From NCBI RefSeq assembly GCF_014279875.1, contig NZ_CP047952.1, forward strand, positions 744,001 through 808,000: 64,000 nucleotides of DNA, written 5' to 3'. The notes under the pieces are model-generated. The model was not told the DNA's origin, ran no database searches, and worked only from the letters and a program-made list of their open reading frames with translations. The stretch comes from Synechococcus sp. MEDNS5. GTDB taxonomy: Bacteria; Cyanobacteriota; Cyanobacteriia; PCC-6307; Cyanobiaceae. Position numbers and translations under genes: made by a program. Below, piece by piece: positions 25,712-34,768 of the stretch; position 1 is the stretch's first letter; each line of letters starts with the position of its first letter.

Positions 25712-26070
25712 CGAGACCAGCCCTGTTCGGCCTGGATCTCCACGTAAGCAGCGACATCCTCGATGTCCTTGTCACTGAGCTTGCCTTCGTAGGCAGGCAT
25801 GGCGTTCTTGCCGTTCTCGATCTGATGTTCGATTGCCTCCAGCGGGTCCATGCCGTAGGACTCCAGATGGGCTTGCAGGTCAGTCTGGCTCAGGGTGCGG
25901 CTTGCGCTGATGACATTGCCACCACCCATATGGCATGCCGCGCAGTTGGCAGAGAACAGCTGGGCGCCATGCTCTGGATCTGGACTGCTCAGAGCACTGG
26001 CAGGGAGTGCGCCCATCAGGCTCAAGCCAATGCTGAGAAGCAAGGCCAGCAAGGACATGGGGTTCAGCAT
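25708..26070 (-). CDS. petJ: Cytochrome c6
   Basis: A 120-residue precursor of the soluble lumenal electron carrier from cytochrome b6f to PSI or cytochrome oxidase. The signal peptide (about residues 1-28) ends at ASA-LSS. The heme site is CAACH and the axial Met is in NGKNAMPAYEGKLSD. The conserved Gln before NGKNAMP (HQIENG) is retained, as expected for true c6. The start is ATG 26070; a TTG precedes it by one codon. It lies just downstream of petE on the same strand, separated by a terminator. Confidence 0.95.
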   Translation of the reverse strand: MLNPMSLLALLLSIGLSLMGALPASALSSPDPEHGAQLFSANCAACHMGGGNVISASRTLSQTDLQAHLESYGMDPLEAIEHQIENGKNAMPAYEGKLSDKDIEDVAAYVEIQAEQGWSR

Positions 26071-26115
26071 CAAACGCTGAGGATCTCTGCTTGAACCCTA
26101 TCCAGACCTGGAAAT

Positions 26116-26156
26116 AAAAAAAGCCCCCGGAAGAAAGGTGTCATTCTCCGAGGACT
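26116..26156 (-). terminator. Rho-independent terminator between petE and petJ
   Basis: On the minus strand CCTCGGA pairs with TCCGGGG (one G-T pair) across a 15-base loop. It is followed by GGCTTTTTTT. It lies about 50 bases after the petE stop and 46 bases before the petJ start, so it should end the petE transcript or attenuate read-through into petJ. Confidence 0.8.
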
Positions 26157-26203
26157 TGTTGTGTTGCTTTCAAAAAATCGTCAACCGATCCAGAAGATTG
26201 GGA

Positions 26204-26563
26204 TCATTCAACGATCACTTTGCCGACCATGCCAGCACCACGATGGGGCTCGCAGTAATAGTCGTAGGTGCCGGCCTCGGAGAAGGTTTCCTCCCAGGAC
26301 TCTCCGGGTGCGAAGGCGAGGTCGCTGTGGCTGAGTTCATCATGACCATCGAACACAGCGTTGTGAGGAGCCAGCTTGTTGTTCACGAACTTGACGGTGT
26401 CGCCAGCTTTGATGGTGACGGTGCTGGGCTCGAAAGCCAGCATCCCGGCATCAGTGCCGAGCTTCACTTCAACAGTGGAAGCATTGGCGGATGCCACGCC
26501 GATGGAGCAGACCACGAGGAATGCGATGGCTGCTGAAACGATGGACTTCAGGCTCTTAAGCAT
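26204..26563 (-). CDS. petE: Plastocyanin
   Basis: A 119-residue precursor of the blue copper protein that carries electrons from cytochrome b6f to PSI in the thylakoid lumen. The signal peptide runs to about residue 28 ([11 protein letters not shown]). The copper ligands are all present: His in [10 protein letters not shown], and Cys, His and Met in [11 protein letters not shown]. It sits upstream of petJ, its copper-independent substitute. Only 34 bases separate it from the upstream epimerase gene, so its promoter is either in that short gap or inside the epimerase gene. Confidence 0.97.
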   Translation of the reverse strand: MLKSLKSIVSAAIAFLVVCSIGVASANASTVEVKLGTDAGMLAFEPSTVTIKAGDTVKFVNNKLAPHNAVFDGHDELSHSDLAFAPGESWEETFSEAGTYDYYCEPHRGAGMVGKVIVE

Positions 26564-26597
26564 GATGTCAGGAACACTTCGGCGATCTTAAGCGTTT

Positions 26598-27590
26598 TTA
26601 GACTCCACCCCGGCGGGGTAGGCCTGAATCTTGAAGCACAGCTTCAAGATCTGCAGCATGACTGGTACCGCCGAAGCGCTCGGGTTGGGTCACCGGGTTG
26701 TGGATGAAGTGGCGCTGTTTGATGGAGAACCGGTCCCAGGCGTTCACCTCGATGGGGAGGATTTTGATCAGGGTTTCAATCAACCAAGGCCAAAGCGGCA
26801 CCCCGGGTGTACGGGCCACTCCACGCCAACGGCAAAGGGTGGCGACGGCTTCATTCACGCTGATCACTGGCTGTCCCATCACGATGCGTCGAACAGGTCC
26901 CTGGCCTGGCTCTGGATTGCGCTGATGAGGGTTGGTCGCCAGATGGCCACAGATGGCAGCAATGTCCGCTGCATGGATGAAATGGAAACTGGCGTCGGCC
27001 CGTAGAAACCGTGCCAGCCATAGCCACTTGCTGGCTTCCGCCAACCCTTCTGTGAGATAGCTCGTCGGAAAAGGGCTGGTGCCGTCGACGCGTCCGCCGA
27101 ACACCAGGGTTGGAAACACCGCCACGATCTTCTCGGCGAGCGGATGCTGCTCCAGCTCACTCAGGCACTGGGCTTTGGTTTGGATGTATTCCGTGCCGTA
27201 AGCAAGGGCTTCGGGGAGCGGCTGCAAGTGGCGATCAAGAATGCTTGCCGTGGAGAAATAGGTGATCTGCTCGATCAGATTCGGGTTGAGCAGCGCCAGC
27301 AACCGTTTCACCGCCACCACATTCACTTGCTGTGCTCTCTCGGGGTCCCCCCAGGCCGTGGCGGTATGAATCACCCGGGTGACTGTGCCCAGATCGCTGG
27401 CGAATCGGTCGGTTTCACGCAGATCCCCAACCAGCAGCCTCACCCTTGGGTTGTTGGCTTGGATCGCGGTGAGTTTGGAGGGGTCACGCAACCAGAGGAG
27501 AAGATCCGCATCGCTGTTCTGCAGCAGCCAGGCGGCGGTGTACTGACCGACGCAGCCGCTGGCGCCGGTGATCAGGATGCGAGCAGGCAT
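26598..27590 (-). CDS. NAD-dependent epimerase/dehydratase family protein (atypical SDR)
   Basis: A 330-residue extended SDR. The cofactor motif GASGCVGQYTA starts at about residue 9, VIHTATAWGDP follows near 93, and a catalytic YGTEYIQTK (Tyr-x3-Lys) is near 150. FPTLVFGGRVDG and HFIHAADIA follow the pattern of NAD(P)-dependent reductases acting on sugars or flavonoid-like compounds. It lies 10 bases downstream of hemE and is probably co-transcribed. Relatives in cyanobacteria lack known substrates. Confidence 0.85.
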   Translation of the reverse strand: MPARILITGASGCVGQYTAAWLLQNSDADLLLWLRDPSKLTAIQANNPRVRLLVGDLRETDRFASDLGTVTRVIHTATAWGDPERAQQVNVVAVKRLLALLNPNLIEQITYFSTASILDRHLQPLPEALAYGTEYIQTKAQCLSELEQHPLAEKIVAVFPTLVFGGRVDGTSPFPTSYLTEGLAEASKWLWLARFLRADASFHFIHAADIAAICGHLATNPHQRNPEPGQGPVRRIVMGQPVISVNEAVATLCRWRGVARTPGVPLWPWLIETLIKILPIEVNAWDRFSIKQRHFIHNPVTQPERFGGTSHAADLEAVLQDSGLPRRGGV

Positions 27591-27600
27591 TCGATCGTGC

Positions 27601-28659
27601 TCAGGCGAGGGTGCCGATTCGGTCCATCACGCTCTTGCCGGAGCGAAAGAAGGATGCGCCATTTTCTTCAGGGGTCCCGGGAAGGATTCCGTGACCGAGA
27701 TTGAGAATATGTTTGCGGCCCCTGGCCTTGCGCACACAATCGTCGATTCTGGCTTCGATCGCTTCCGGCGTTCCAAAGAGCAGGCCGGGATCCACGTTGC
27801 CTTGCACACCGATGTGCTCGGGAAGCCGGGCCAAGGCTTCAGCCATATCCACGGTCCAATCGAGGGAGATGATGTCCACCCCGGTGGTGGCCATGCGCTC
27901 GAGCACCCCTGCACTTCCAGAGATGTAGAGGATGAAGGGTGTGTCGGGATGGGTCTGCTTGACCAGATCCACCACCTTTTTCTGATAAGGAGCTGCGAAG
28001 GTGTCGTAATCCGCGGGGCTGAGCTGGCCGGCCCAGGAATCGAACATCTGCACCACCTGGGCGCCGGAATCGATTTGGTAGCGCAGGTATTGGGCAATGG
28101 ATTCTGCGAAGTGATCGAGCAGCTTGTGCAGCAGGGCCGGTTCCTGAAAGGCCATGGCCTTGATCACGGCGTAGTTCTTGCTGCTCTTGCCTTCCACCAC
28201 GTAGGCGGCCAGGGTCCAGGGAGCGCCGACGAATCCCAGCACAGCCGCCTGGTTGCCCACGCTGTCCCGCAAGCGTTTGAGAACCTCACCCACAAAGGGC
28301 ATCGATTCGCTGGGATTGAGGGGGCGGAGAGCTTCCACCTGCTGAAGGGTGCGGATCGGGTCACCGATCTGGGGCCCTTTACTTTCGATGATGTCGAAGT
28401 CAATACCCATGCCCGGCAGGGGCGTGAGGATGTCGGAGAACAGGATCACGCCGTCGGGCTTGAAGGCGTTGAAGGGCTGCATGGAGATCTCGTAGGAGAG
28501 ATCAGGGTTCTCCGACCGTTCTCGGAAGCTCGGGTACCTATCGCGCAGATCTCTGTAGATCTTCATGTAGCGGCCGGCCTGACGCATCATCCACACCGGA
28601 GGACGCTCCACCGCCTCACCGCGGGCTGCGCGCAGTAACAAGGGCAGTGAGTCGCTCAT
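27601..28659 (-). CDS. hemE: Uroporphyrinogen decarboxylase
   Basis: Converts uroporphyrinogen III to coproporphyrinogen III in heme and chlorophyll synthesis. [12 protein letters not shown] near residue 22 is the substrate-binding signature, and [23 protein letters not shown] and [15 protein letters not shown] are family landmarks. ATG 28659 is used; a TTG precedes it by one codon. The length of 352 residues is normal. It has 76% of its upstream gap taken by the glgB terminator, so it starts its own transcript. Confidence 0.97.
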   Translation of the reverse strand: MSDSLPLLLRAARGEAVERPPVWMMRQAGRYMKIYRDLRDRYPSFRERSENPDLSYEISMQPFNAFKPDGVILFSDILTPLPGMGIDFDIIESKGPQIGDPIRTLQQVEALRPLNPSESMPFVGEVLKRLRDSVGNQAAVLGFVGAPWTLAAYVVEGKSSKNYAVIKAMAFQEPALLHKLLDHFAESIAQYLRYQIDSGAQVVQMFDSWAGQLSPADYDTFAAPYQKKVVDLVKQTHPDTPFILYISGSAGVLERMATTGVDIISLDWTVDMAEALARLPEHIGVQGNVDPGLLFGTPEAIEARIDDCVRKARGRKHILNLGHGILPGTPEENGASFFRSGKSVMDRIGTLA

Positions 28660-28703
28660 CAAGCTCTTTCGACGTAGCCGGAAACTTACCTGAGTGATGC
28701 ATG

Positions 28704-28738
28704 CAAAAAGCCCCGGAATGCTTCCATCCCGGGGCCTT
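28704..28738 (-). terminator. Rho-independent terminator of glgB
   Basis: On the minus strand GGCCCCGGGATGG pairs as GCCCCGG / CCGGGGC around a 12-base loop and is followed by TTTTTGC. It lies about 40 bases beyond the glgB stop and before hemE. Confidence 0.85.
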
Positions 28739-28777
28739 CGTCATATGCGGAGAAATTTCTCTAACCGAGAGGGTCGG

Positions 28778-31063
28778 TCAATCTTGAACCGGATTCAGGC
28801 TCCTTTTGGGATCGTGTTTGAACACCATAAGGCTCAAGGGAGGCAGGCAAAGGTCGAGAGAGTTCTCGTAGCCGTGGATCCCCCACTCTTCAGTGGGCTT
28901 TCCGCCCATGTTGCCCAGGTTGCTGCCACCGTATTTGCTGGCATCGGTGTTGAAGATCTCTTCGTAGAACCCAGCCAGGGGAACACCGACTCGGTAGTGA
29001 GAATGACTTTGAGGCGTGAAGTTGGCCACAACAACGAGCCAGGTACCGCTTGTGCTTTCCCGACGCATGAAGCTGATCACTGAGTGGCGGTTGTCGTTGC
29101 AGTCAATCCACTGGAACCCAAACTGATCAAAGTCATCACGCCAGAGGGCGGGTTCGGCTTTGTAGAGCGTATTGAGGTCATCGACCATGCGCTGAACACC
29201 TTGATGGGGCTCGTAATTGAGGAGATCCCATTGCAGATCCCCCCACACGTTCCATTCAGCTCTTTGGCCGAACTCCATCCCCATGAAGATGGTTTTCTTG
29301 CCTGGGTGCGTCCACATGTAGGCCAGTAATGCCCTGGTGTTGGCGTACTTCTGCCAGTCATCCCCTGGCATTTTGTGCAACAGATTGCTCTTGCCATGCA
29401 CCACCTCGTCGTGGCTGAGGGCAAGCATGAAATTTTCCGTGTAGGTGTACCAGATGGAAAATGTGATGTTGTTCTGGTGAAACTGGCGGAACCAGGGATC
29501 AAGCTCGAAATAATCGAGCATGTCGTGCATCCAGCCCATGTTCCACTTCAGGTTGAAGCCAAGGCCACCAATGTCCGTGGGCTGGGTCACCATCGGCCAG
29601 GTGGTGGATTCCTCCGCAATTGAGAGGGCACCTGGAAAGTGCTGGAAGAGCACGTGATTGGCCTGCTGGAGGAACTGCACAGCCTCAGTGTTTTCCCTGC
29701 CGCCGTGTTCGTTGGGAAGCCATTCGCCATCCGGGCGCAGATAGTCGCGGTAAAGCATCGATGCAACAGCGTCCACCCGGATGCCATCGATATGGAACTG
29801 GTCAAACCAGAACACCAGGTTGGCAACGAGGAAGTTGCGAACCTCATTGCGGCTGTAGTTGAAGATCAGCGTCCCCCATTCCTTGTGCTCGCCAATTCTT
29901 GGATCGGCATGCTCATAGAGATGGCAGCCATCGAAGAAGGCGAGGCCGTGTCTGTCTTTGGGGAAGTGGCCTGGTACCCAATCGATGATCACGCCAATGC
30001 CTTCCGCATGGCAGCGATCCACGAATGCCCGGAATTCATCGGGTGTGCCGTAGCGGCTTGTCGGCGCATACCAGCCGGTGACCTGATAACCCCAGGAGCC
30101 GTCAAAAGGATGCTCGGTGATCGGCATCAGTTCGATGTGGGTGAAGCCCCGCTCCTTCACATAGGGGATCAAGCGGTCGGCCAGTTCTGGATAGGTGAGA
30201 AGCCTGGCTCCCGGCTTGAGGTCGGCCGCTGGAACTGGAGCACGGGGCGTGCCGTCGGCTTCGATGAACGGCTCATCGGCGGCAGCGTGGATCCAACTGC
30301 CAAGGTGCATCTCATACACCGCGATCGGTTGATCGAGGGGGTTGCTGCTGTCGCGCTTCTGGATCCATGCACTGTCGGTCCAGTGGAAGCCATCCAGGTG
30401 GTTCACCACCGAGCTGGTGTCTGGACGCACCTCATGCTGGAACCCATAGGGATCGGCCTTCTGATAGCAGTGGCCGTCCTGGGTGCGGATTTCGTATTTA
30501 TAGAGGTTGCCTTCGCCAAGTTCGGGAATGAACAACTCCCAAATTCCCCCCAGACGCTGTTGCATGGGGTGATGGCGGCCATCCCAGGAGTTCAGGTCGC
30601 CGATCACACTCACACTGCGCGCATGCGGTGCCCACAGGCAGAACATCACGCCCTGGATCCCTTGCCGCTCACAGTGATGGGCACCCATCCGACGCCAGAT
30701 GTGGTGATGGTTGCCTTCTGCGAAGAGATGGCGATCCATCTCCCCCATCCACTCCTGTCGGAACGCCCAGGGGTCGTGCTGTTCGTGGGTGATGCCTCCG
30801 CGGTGCACGCGTAATCGATACCCGCAACCTGGGTCATGGGCGACGGAGGCTTCGAAAATCCAGGGGTGGTGAGGAGTCGTCATCCCCATCTCCTGGTTTC
30901 CCAGAAGCAAGGTGACATTCTCTGCCTCAGGCATCCACACACGCAGAACCCAGGTCCCATCGTCCTGAGGCTGGGGTCCGAGGACCGCAAACGGATGGTC
31001 GTGACGGCACTCGACCAACCGTTGTGCGTCTTCAACCATCCACTCGAGAACAGTGTTGGTCAT
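28778..31063 (-). CDS. glgB: 1,4-alpha-glucan branching enzyme
   Basis: Introduces alpha-1,6 branches into glycogen. The 761 residues comprise an N-terminal CBM48-like domain (about 1-225), a GH13 catalytic barrel and a C-terminal all-beta domain. GH13 landmarks are [21 protein letters not shown] (nucleophile Asp), the acid/base Glu in [10 protein letters not shown] and the stabilising Asp in [10 protein letters not shown]. The gene has its own terminator. The DUF3887-like gene upstream is on the same strand, 78 bases away. Confidence 0.97.
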   Translation of the reverse strand: MTNTVLEWMVEDAQRLVECRHDHPFAVLGPQPQDDGTWVLRVWMPEAENVTLLLGNQEMGMTTPHHPWIFEASVAHDPGCGYRLRVHRGGITHEQHDPWAFRQEWMGEMDRHLFAEGNHHHIWRRMGAHHCERQGIQGVMFCLWAPHARSVSVIGDLNSWDGRHHPMQQRLGGIWELFIPELGEGNLYKYEIRTQDGHCYQKADPYGFQHEVRPDTSSVVNHLDGFHWTDSAWIQKRDSSNPLDQPIAVYEMHLGSWIHAAADEPFIEADGTPRAPVPAADLKPGARLLTYPELADRLIPYVKERGFTHIELMPITEHPFDGSWGYQVTGWYAPTSRYGTPDEFRAFVDRCHAEGIGVIIDWVPGHFPKDRHGLAFFDGCHLYEHADPRIGEHKEWGTLIFNYSRNEVRNFLVANLVFWFDQFHIDGIRVDAVASMLYRDYLRPDGEWLPNEHGGRENTEAVQFLQQANHVLFQHFPGALSIAEESTTWPMVTQPTDIGGLGFNLKWNMGWMHDMLDYFELDPWFRQFHQNNITFSIWYTYTENFMLALSHDEVVHGKSNLLHKMPGDDWQKYANTRALLAYMWTHPGKKTIFMGMEFGQRAEWNVWGDLQWDLLNYEPHQGVQRMVDDLNTLYKAEPALWRDDFDQFGFQWIDCNDNRHSVISFMRRESTSGTWLVVVANFTPQSHSHYRVGVPLAGFYEEIFNTDASKYGGSNLGNMGGKPTEEWGIHGYENSLDLCLPPLSLMVFKHDPKRSLNPVQD

Positions 31064-31141
31064 GCCTTCGGACGCCGCGTTGGCCGGGAGCTTAAGCCGA
31101 AATTCCCAACATGAGGCGCACCGAGCTGATGGAGCTGGGGA

Positions 31142-31888
31142 TCAGACCAGATCCGCGGAGAAATCCACGTTGATGATCCGCCCCTGCCGGTTGAAAATCA
31201 CGAACAGGTTGTCGGTGACCTTGCCGAATTGGATGGTGACCAGAACGAGCTGCTGCTCACCACCCTGGCTGGCCACCAGTGCGCTCTTGATGCGTTTCAC
31301 ACCGCCGAGCAGCCCTTCAAGCTTGGTCCATTTGCGTTGCAGATCGGCCGGCGAAATCTCCCTCTGAAAATCGAGATCGAGGTAGTAGCGGGCAGCCACC
31401 CAACGGCCTGCATCCAGATCCTTCACAAAATTGAGTGCCGTCTGCTCGATCGGACGCATCGTGCCGACCCATTTCCAGGCAAGCAGTTTGCCGTCGTCGT
31501 CGAGCACCAGCATCAGGGGAACCTCCCGAGTTCCACCGTTGGTGATCGCCACCGTGTCCACCGTGGTGTCGTCCATGCCGGGATTGACGGCCACCACACG
31601 GAATGTTTCGATCCCTGGAGCGGATTCCAGACGCTTGGCCACGGCCTCTGCAGTTGTTGCGGCCTGAAGCGGAGAGGACAGGAGGGAATAAATCCCTGCG
31701 GCATTCTTGGTTTTGATGGCCTGAAGCAGAGCCGCGGCGGCTTCGGTGGCCTGGCGGGGGCTGAGTCCTGTGCGGGGGGCCTCGGTGGCCTGGCTGAGCA
31801 GCGTCTCAGCGCGAGCGGAGGATGCAGGGATCAGCTCAACCGTGCTGGTGGCCAGGGCTGCAGCCAGAAGACAGGAGGTGAGCTTCAC
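31142..31888 (-). CDS. Exported DUF3887-like protein
   Basis: A 248-residue secreted protein. The signal peptide (VKLTSCLLAAALATSTVEL) ends near SSARA-ETL. Residues about 165-248 (FVKDLDAGRWVAARYYLD, then KLEGLLGGVKRIKSALV and VFNRQGRIINVDF) recall DUF3887, a cystatin-like fold with no known role; the match is from memory. GTG 31888 is chosen since it opens the signal peptide. The start is 24 bases before the end of the upstream hydrolase reading frame is passed, i.e. the genes are close. Confidence 0.7.
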   Translation of the reverse strand: MKLTSCLLAAALATSTVELIPASSARAETLLSQATEAPRTGLSPRQATEAAAALLQAIKTKNAAGIYSLLSSPLQAATTAEAVAKRLESAPGIETFRVVAVNPGMDDTTVDTVAITNGGTREVPLMLVLDDDGKLLAWKWVGTMRPIEQTALNFVKDLDAGRWVAARYYLDLDFQREISPADLQRKWTKLEGLLGGVKRIKSALVASQGGEQQLVLVTIQFGKVTDNLFVIFNRQGRIINVDFSADLV

Positions 31889-31911
31889 GACAATCGTCCG
31901 AACAATCGCGG

Positions 31912-33516
31912 TCAGTCTGCCGGAGTTCCATCGTTGTGGAGCATCAGAAAAGACTCCATCTGCAGCCGAGCTGACTTCAATTGCAACGCGATGCTGATCA
32001 CCTGGCACCGAAAGTGAGGTGCTCCGCAGAGATGATCCAGCGTGCCTGGATTAACGCCAACCGCTGGCCACGCTGCACCTGCAATGGAGAGTCTTACTCG
32101 GTCGCCTGCTTGAAAGCTGGCGAGCATCGGTTGCAATTCAACGCAGCGTTCCTCGCTCTGCCGTGCACGGTCTCCAAGAACTCTCAGAAGACCCGTCGAA
32201 AGTTGCTGGGTGGTTGTCGACCCAGCGGGGAGTCTGGAGAGGGTCACGCTGAGGTCGAATCCGGGTTGGTCCGCCGAGGCCTCACAGCTCAGAACCGGAC
32301 GGCCACGTAGCACCATTGACTCTTGCAGTGGAGCGCTGGTGAAGAGCGCAACATCACTGCGCTGGTCGATGGAGCTGCGGTCGCAAGGCCCGGCTGAAGG
32401 ACTCAGGTGACCTCCAACGGCCGGGACCGGACGCCAGGGGTCATGCACAACCGTGACGGTTCCACCGGAACCTTCCGACAACTTAAGAAGACGGCCATCG
32501 TCAGGGTCCAGGCAGGCCAGGCCATCACTGGCGAGGTGCCAGCCGATCGCGTCTGGTGTTGGGTTACCCGCCACCATCCAGGGCAGGTCAACCCACTGAT
32601 CACTCCCCTGGTCCCAGAGTCTCAGGAGCTCAGCATCGTCTGCTGCCGCGAGGTCTTGCAGATGACGCCGAAAGAAATTCAGCAGCAGCGCACTGCTTTG
32701 AGGCCACCACTGCAGGTGGGTGGCTGGGCCGATGTGCAGTTCAGGACTGCCGCCGGCGGCCCGGGACCTTTCGGCCAGATCAAGTACGCCGCGGAGGTGG
32801 GGATCCCACCATCCGCCCAGCAGCAGGAGAGGGCGACGCAACCAGGAGCGTGGGCTGTGATGGTGTTTCCAACCATCGGCTTGGTCTGCAGGCAGCTTCA
32901 ACCAGCGCAGGGCCATGCCATTGGGATCATGGCGTTCGAGCAGATCAGGGCCATCGCGCAGGTAACGACCGCTCTCGAGGCTTTCACGGATTTCCCCCCA
33001 GGCGCTCTGATCCCCCCGTCTCCTGGCCTGCAGTGCCGCCAGCTGCAGACCCCAGCCCAGGCCGAGATGCCACCAGTGAGCGCCTCCCTCGCAGCTCCAA
33101 TGGGTCTGCTCATCGAGCCCGCACATCGCCGGTGCCATGCAATCGGGAGGCAGGCTGTCTTCCGGGGCCAGCAGCTGGGTCAGGCCCTGATAGGAAAAGC
33201 CGTAGAGACCGATGCGACCATTGCAGTCGGGGTGGTTCCGAATCCATTCCAGGGTTGTGGCCGTATCGCGAGCTTCCTGGCTGAATCCTTCGAACACCCC
33301 ATCGGAGTCTCCCTGCCCGCGCACGTCCTGAACCAGCACCATGAAGCCATGGCGACACCACCACTCAGGGTGAGGCAGGGTGACCGTCGAGGCGATCGCT
33401 TTGCCATACGGCTGACGCATCAGCAGGCATGGCCATGGTCCGGGTTCATCGGGTCGCCAGAGTCTGGAGGCAAGCGCTACCCCGTCGCCAGTGATCAGAT
33501 TGTGATCAGCGAACAT
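31912..33516 (-). CDS. CocE/NonD family alpha/beta hydrolase
   Basis: A 534-residue X-prolyl-dipeptidyl-peptidase/cocaine-esterase-like hydrolase. The nucleophile is S108 in GFSYQG. LVQDVRGQGDSDG before it and GGWWDPHLRG near 235-245 (the Asp loop) are typical, and the C-terminal beta jelly-roll (from about residue 370) is present. Several family members cleave ester or acyl bonds; the substrate is unknown. It is not exported. Start ATG 33516 overlaps the preceding gene by 11 bases. Confidence 0.85.
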   Translation of the reverse strand: MFADHNLITGDGVALASRLWRPDEPGPWPCLLMRQPYGKAIASTVTLPHPEWWCRHGFMVLVQDVRGQGDSDGVFEGFSQEARDTATTLEWIRNHPDCNGRIGLYGFSYQGLTQLLAPEDSLPPDCMAPAMCGLDEQTHWSCEGGAHWWHLGLGWGLQLAALQARRRGDQSAWGEIRESLESGRYLRDGPDLLERHDPNGMALRWLKLPADQADGWKHHHSPRSWLRRPLLLLGGWWDPHLRGVLDLAERSRAAGGSPELHIGPATHLQWWPQSSALLLNFFRRHLQDLAAADDAELLRLWDQGSDQWVDLPWMVAGNPTPDAIGWHLASDGLACLDPDDGRLLKLSEGSGGTVTVVHDPWRPVPAVGGHLSPSAGPCDRSSIDQRSDVALFTSAPLQESMVLRGRPVLSCEASADQPGFDLSVTLSRLPAGSTTTQQLSTGLLRVLGDRARQSEERCVELQPMLASFQAGDRVRLSIAGAAWPAVGVNPGTLDHLCGAPHFRCQVISIALQLKSARLQMESFLMLHNDGTPAD

Positions 33517-33793
33517 CCGGGCAGTGGAGGCCGATCACATAGGTAGCCAGGATCTCGGCATCGGTGGTGCTGAGGTTGCGCTGGTCGGCGAGCCTGCCGA
33601 TGGACTTGCCTGACAGGGCCGATTTGCCTTTGGCGTTGAGAGCTTTGAACTGTCGGCACAGGGCCTTGGCTTCTTTCGGATTGCGTTTGACGCTCTCAAG
33701 AAGGGTGGATTGCGCCGAGCTCGGAGAGGGCACAAGTAGAGCAGCAGCCATGGAGGCAGCGCTCAGTCGAGCCAGAGTTTGGAGGGAGTGCAC
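33506..33793 (-). CDS. Small exported hypothetical protein
   Basis: A 95-residue protein with a signal peptide (RLSAASMAAALLVPSPSSA, cleavage before QST). The mature part is basic and helical (VKRNPKEAKALCRQFKALNAKGKSALSG) and ends with CPDVR; two Cys residues could pair. It resembles small exported proteins seen only in marine picocyanobacteria. Its stop lies inside the CocE gene start by 11 bases, so the two are coupled. The function is unknown. Confidence 0.65.
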   Translation of the reverse strand: MHSLQTLARLSAASMAAALLVPSPSSAQSTLLESVKRNPKEAKALCRQFKALNAKGKSALSGKSIGRLADQRNLSTTDAEILATYVIGLHCPDVR

Positions 33794-33859
33794 AGGACCT
33801 CCGTCCTTGTTCGACCCTCATTTGAAACGGGTGAGACCACCTGTTGCTCGCCGAAGCGG

Positions 33860-34264
33860 TCAGTTCGTGTTTTGCCTCTCCTTGGCTTTCAGGATCCAGG
33901 TCTTTGCCAAAGCCAGGTCAACCACCGGCGGGCGGCCACTGCGCAGTTGCCGTTCCAAACGCCCAGTCCGAGTGACCAGCTCGGGGGGTGATGAACCCGC
34001 CACGGCTGCGACTGTGGCCAGGCCCGCATGCATCAGGAGGGCTGCATCGGCTGGGGCTAGGTCGAGGCAGCACCCTAGATCTGCCATGCCTTTCAGGCGG
34101 CGGAGGTTTCGGGCTGAGGCCCTGCCTGAGGCGGCCAGGCGACTGATCTGGGGGTCGGTGAGGTTTTGCACGTCCCCCCAGGTGTTGAATCCTGAAGCCA
34201 AGAGCTGAGCCTGTTCATCACGTAGTCCCTGGGGGAGCTCCCTGAGTGGATCGGCGGCGTTCAT
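33860..34264 (-). CDS. DUF4332 helix-hairpin-helix protein
   Basis: A 134-residue protein built of tandem helix-hairpin-helix-like motifs (LLASGFNTWGDVQNLTDPQISRLA, then LMHAGLATVAAVAGSSPPELVTRTG). This arrangement matches DUF4332, a family related to DNA-binding HhH domains of DNA topoisomerase V and terminal transferases. The start overlaps the Ycf51 stop by four bases (34261-34264). A nucleic acid role is plausible, but unproven. Confidence 0.78.
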   Translation of the reverse strand: MNAADPLRELPQGLRDEQAQLLASGFNTWGDVQNLTDPQISRLAASGRASARNLRRLKGMADLGCCLDLAPADAALLMHAGLATVAAVAGSSPPELVTRTGRLERQLRSGRPPVVDLALAKTWILKAKERQNTN

Positions 34265-34704
34265 CCGGGCTCGAAGCTCCGCTCGAGTTCCCCGAGGATG
34301 ATGGGCCTTGAGGCTCCATCGCCAGCCGGTTGCAATTGACGCAGCCGTACCGACACCACAGCGCTGCTGCGACCTCCGGGCCGCACATTGAGCGCAAGCT
34401 GTTCGAGGGTGGGTGCCACCGCCTCAGGTGGGAAATCAACGCTTGCCTGCGCCACCACCAGATCGTCGCCGTTGTCGAAAACAACCGGGACGCGAAGGGC
34501 GCCATCCACCTTCACCGTGGGGGTGTAGCTCACGGAAAAGGCCCAGCAGCTCGCCGACAGCAGCAGGGTGAAACTGCTGACCCCCACCAGACGGAACCGC
34601 ACCCCCCAGCCGGCGATGAAGGCCACGATCGTGAGTGCCGACAGCGCTGCTCCGCCCCAGGCCAGCCAGCCGCTCGAGTTTTCAAGCAACTCCGGTAAGG
34701 GCAT
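34261..34704 (-). CDS. ycf51: Ycf51 (DUF2518) family protein
   Basis: A 147-residue protein conserved in cyanobacteria and some algal plastids. Two hydrophobic helices (GGAALSALTIVAFIAGWGV and VGVSSFTLLLSASCWAFSV) precede a soluble part (VKVDGALRVPVVFDNGDDLVVAQASVDFPP). ATG 34704 matches the family start; the upstream reading frame is a shadow. It is divergent from tamB with 64 bases between. No function is established. Confidence 0.85.
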   Translation of the reverse strand: MPLPELLENSSGWLAWGGAALSALTIVAFIAGWGVRFRLVGVSSFTLLLSASCWAFSVSYTPTVKVDGALRVPVVFDNGDDLVVAQASVDFPPEAVAPTLEQLALNVRPGGRSSAVVSVRLRQLQPAGDGASRPIILGELERSFEPG

Positions 34705-34768
34705 GGGGTGGTGTCTCAACGATGTGCTCCTTATATTGCGTCGGCTTCCAGCCAATTGACGGAGATTG

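Noticed and set aside
27568-28638. Long open frame antisense to hemE
   Set aside because: It arises from GC-rich third positions; hemE itself is certain on the other strand.
29639-30814. Long open frame antisense to glgB
   Set aside because: It is a shadow; GlgB motifs are complete on the minus strand.
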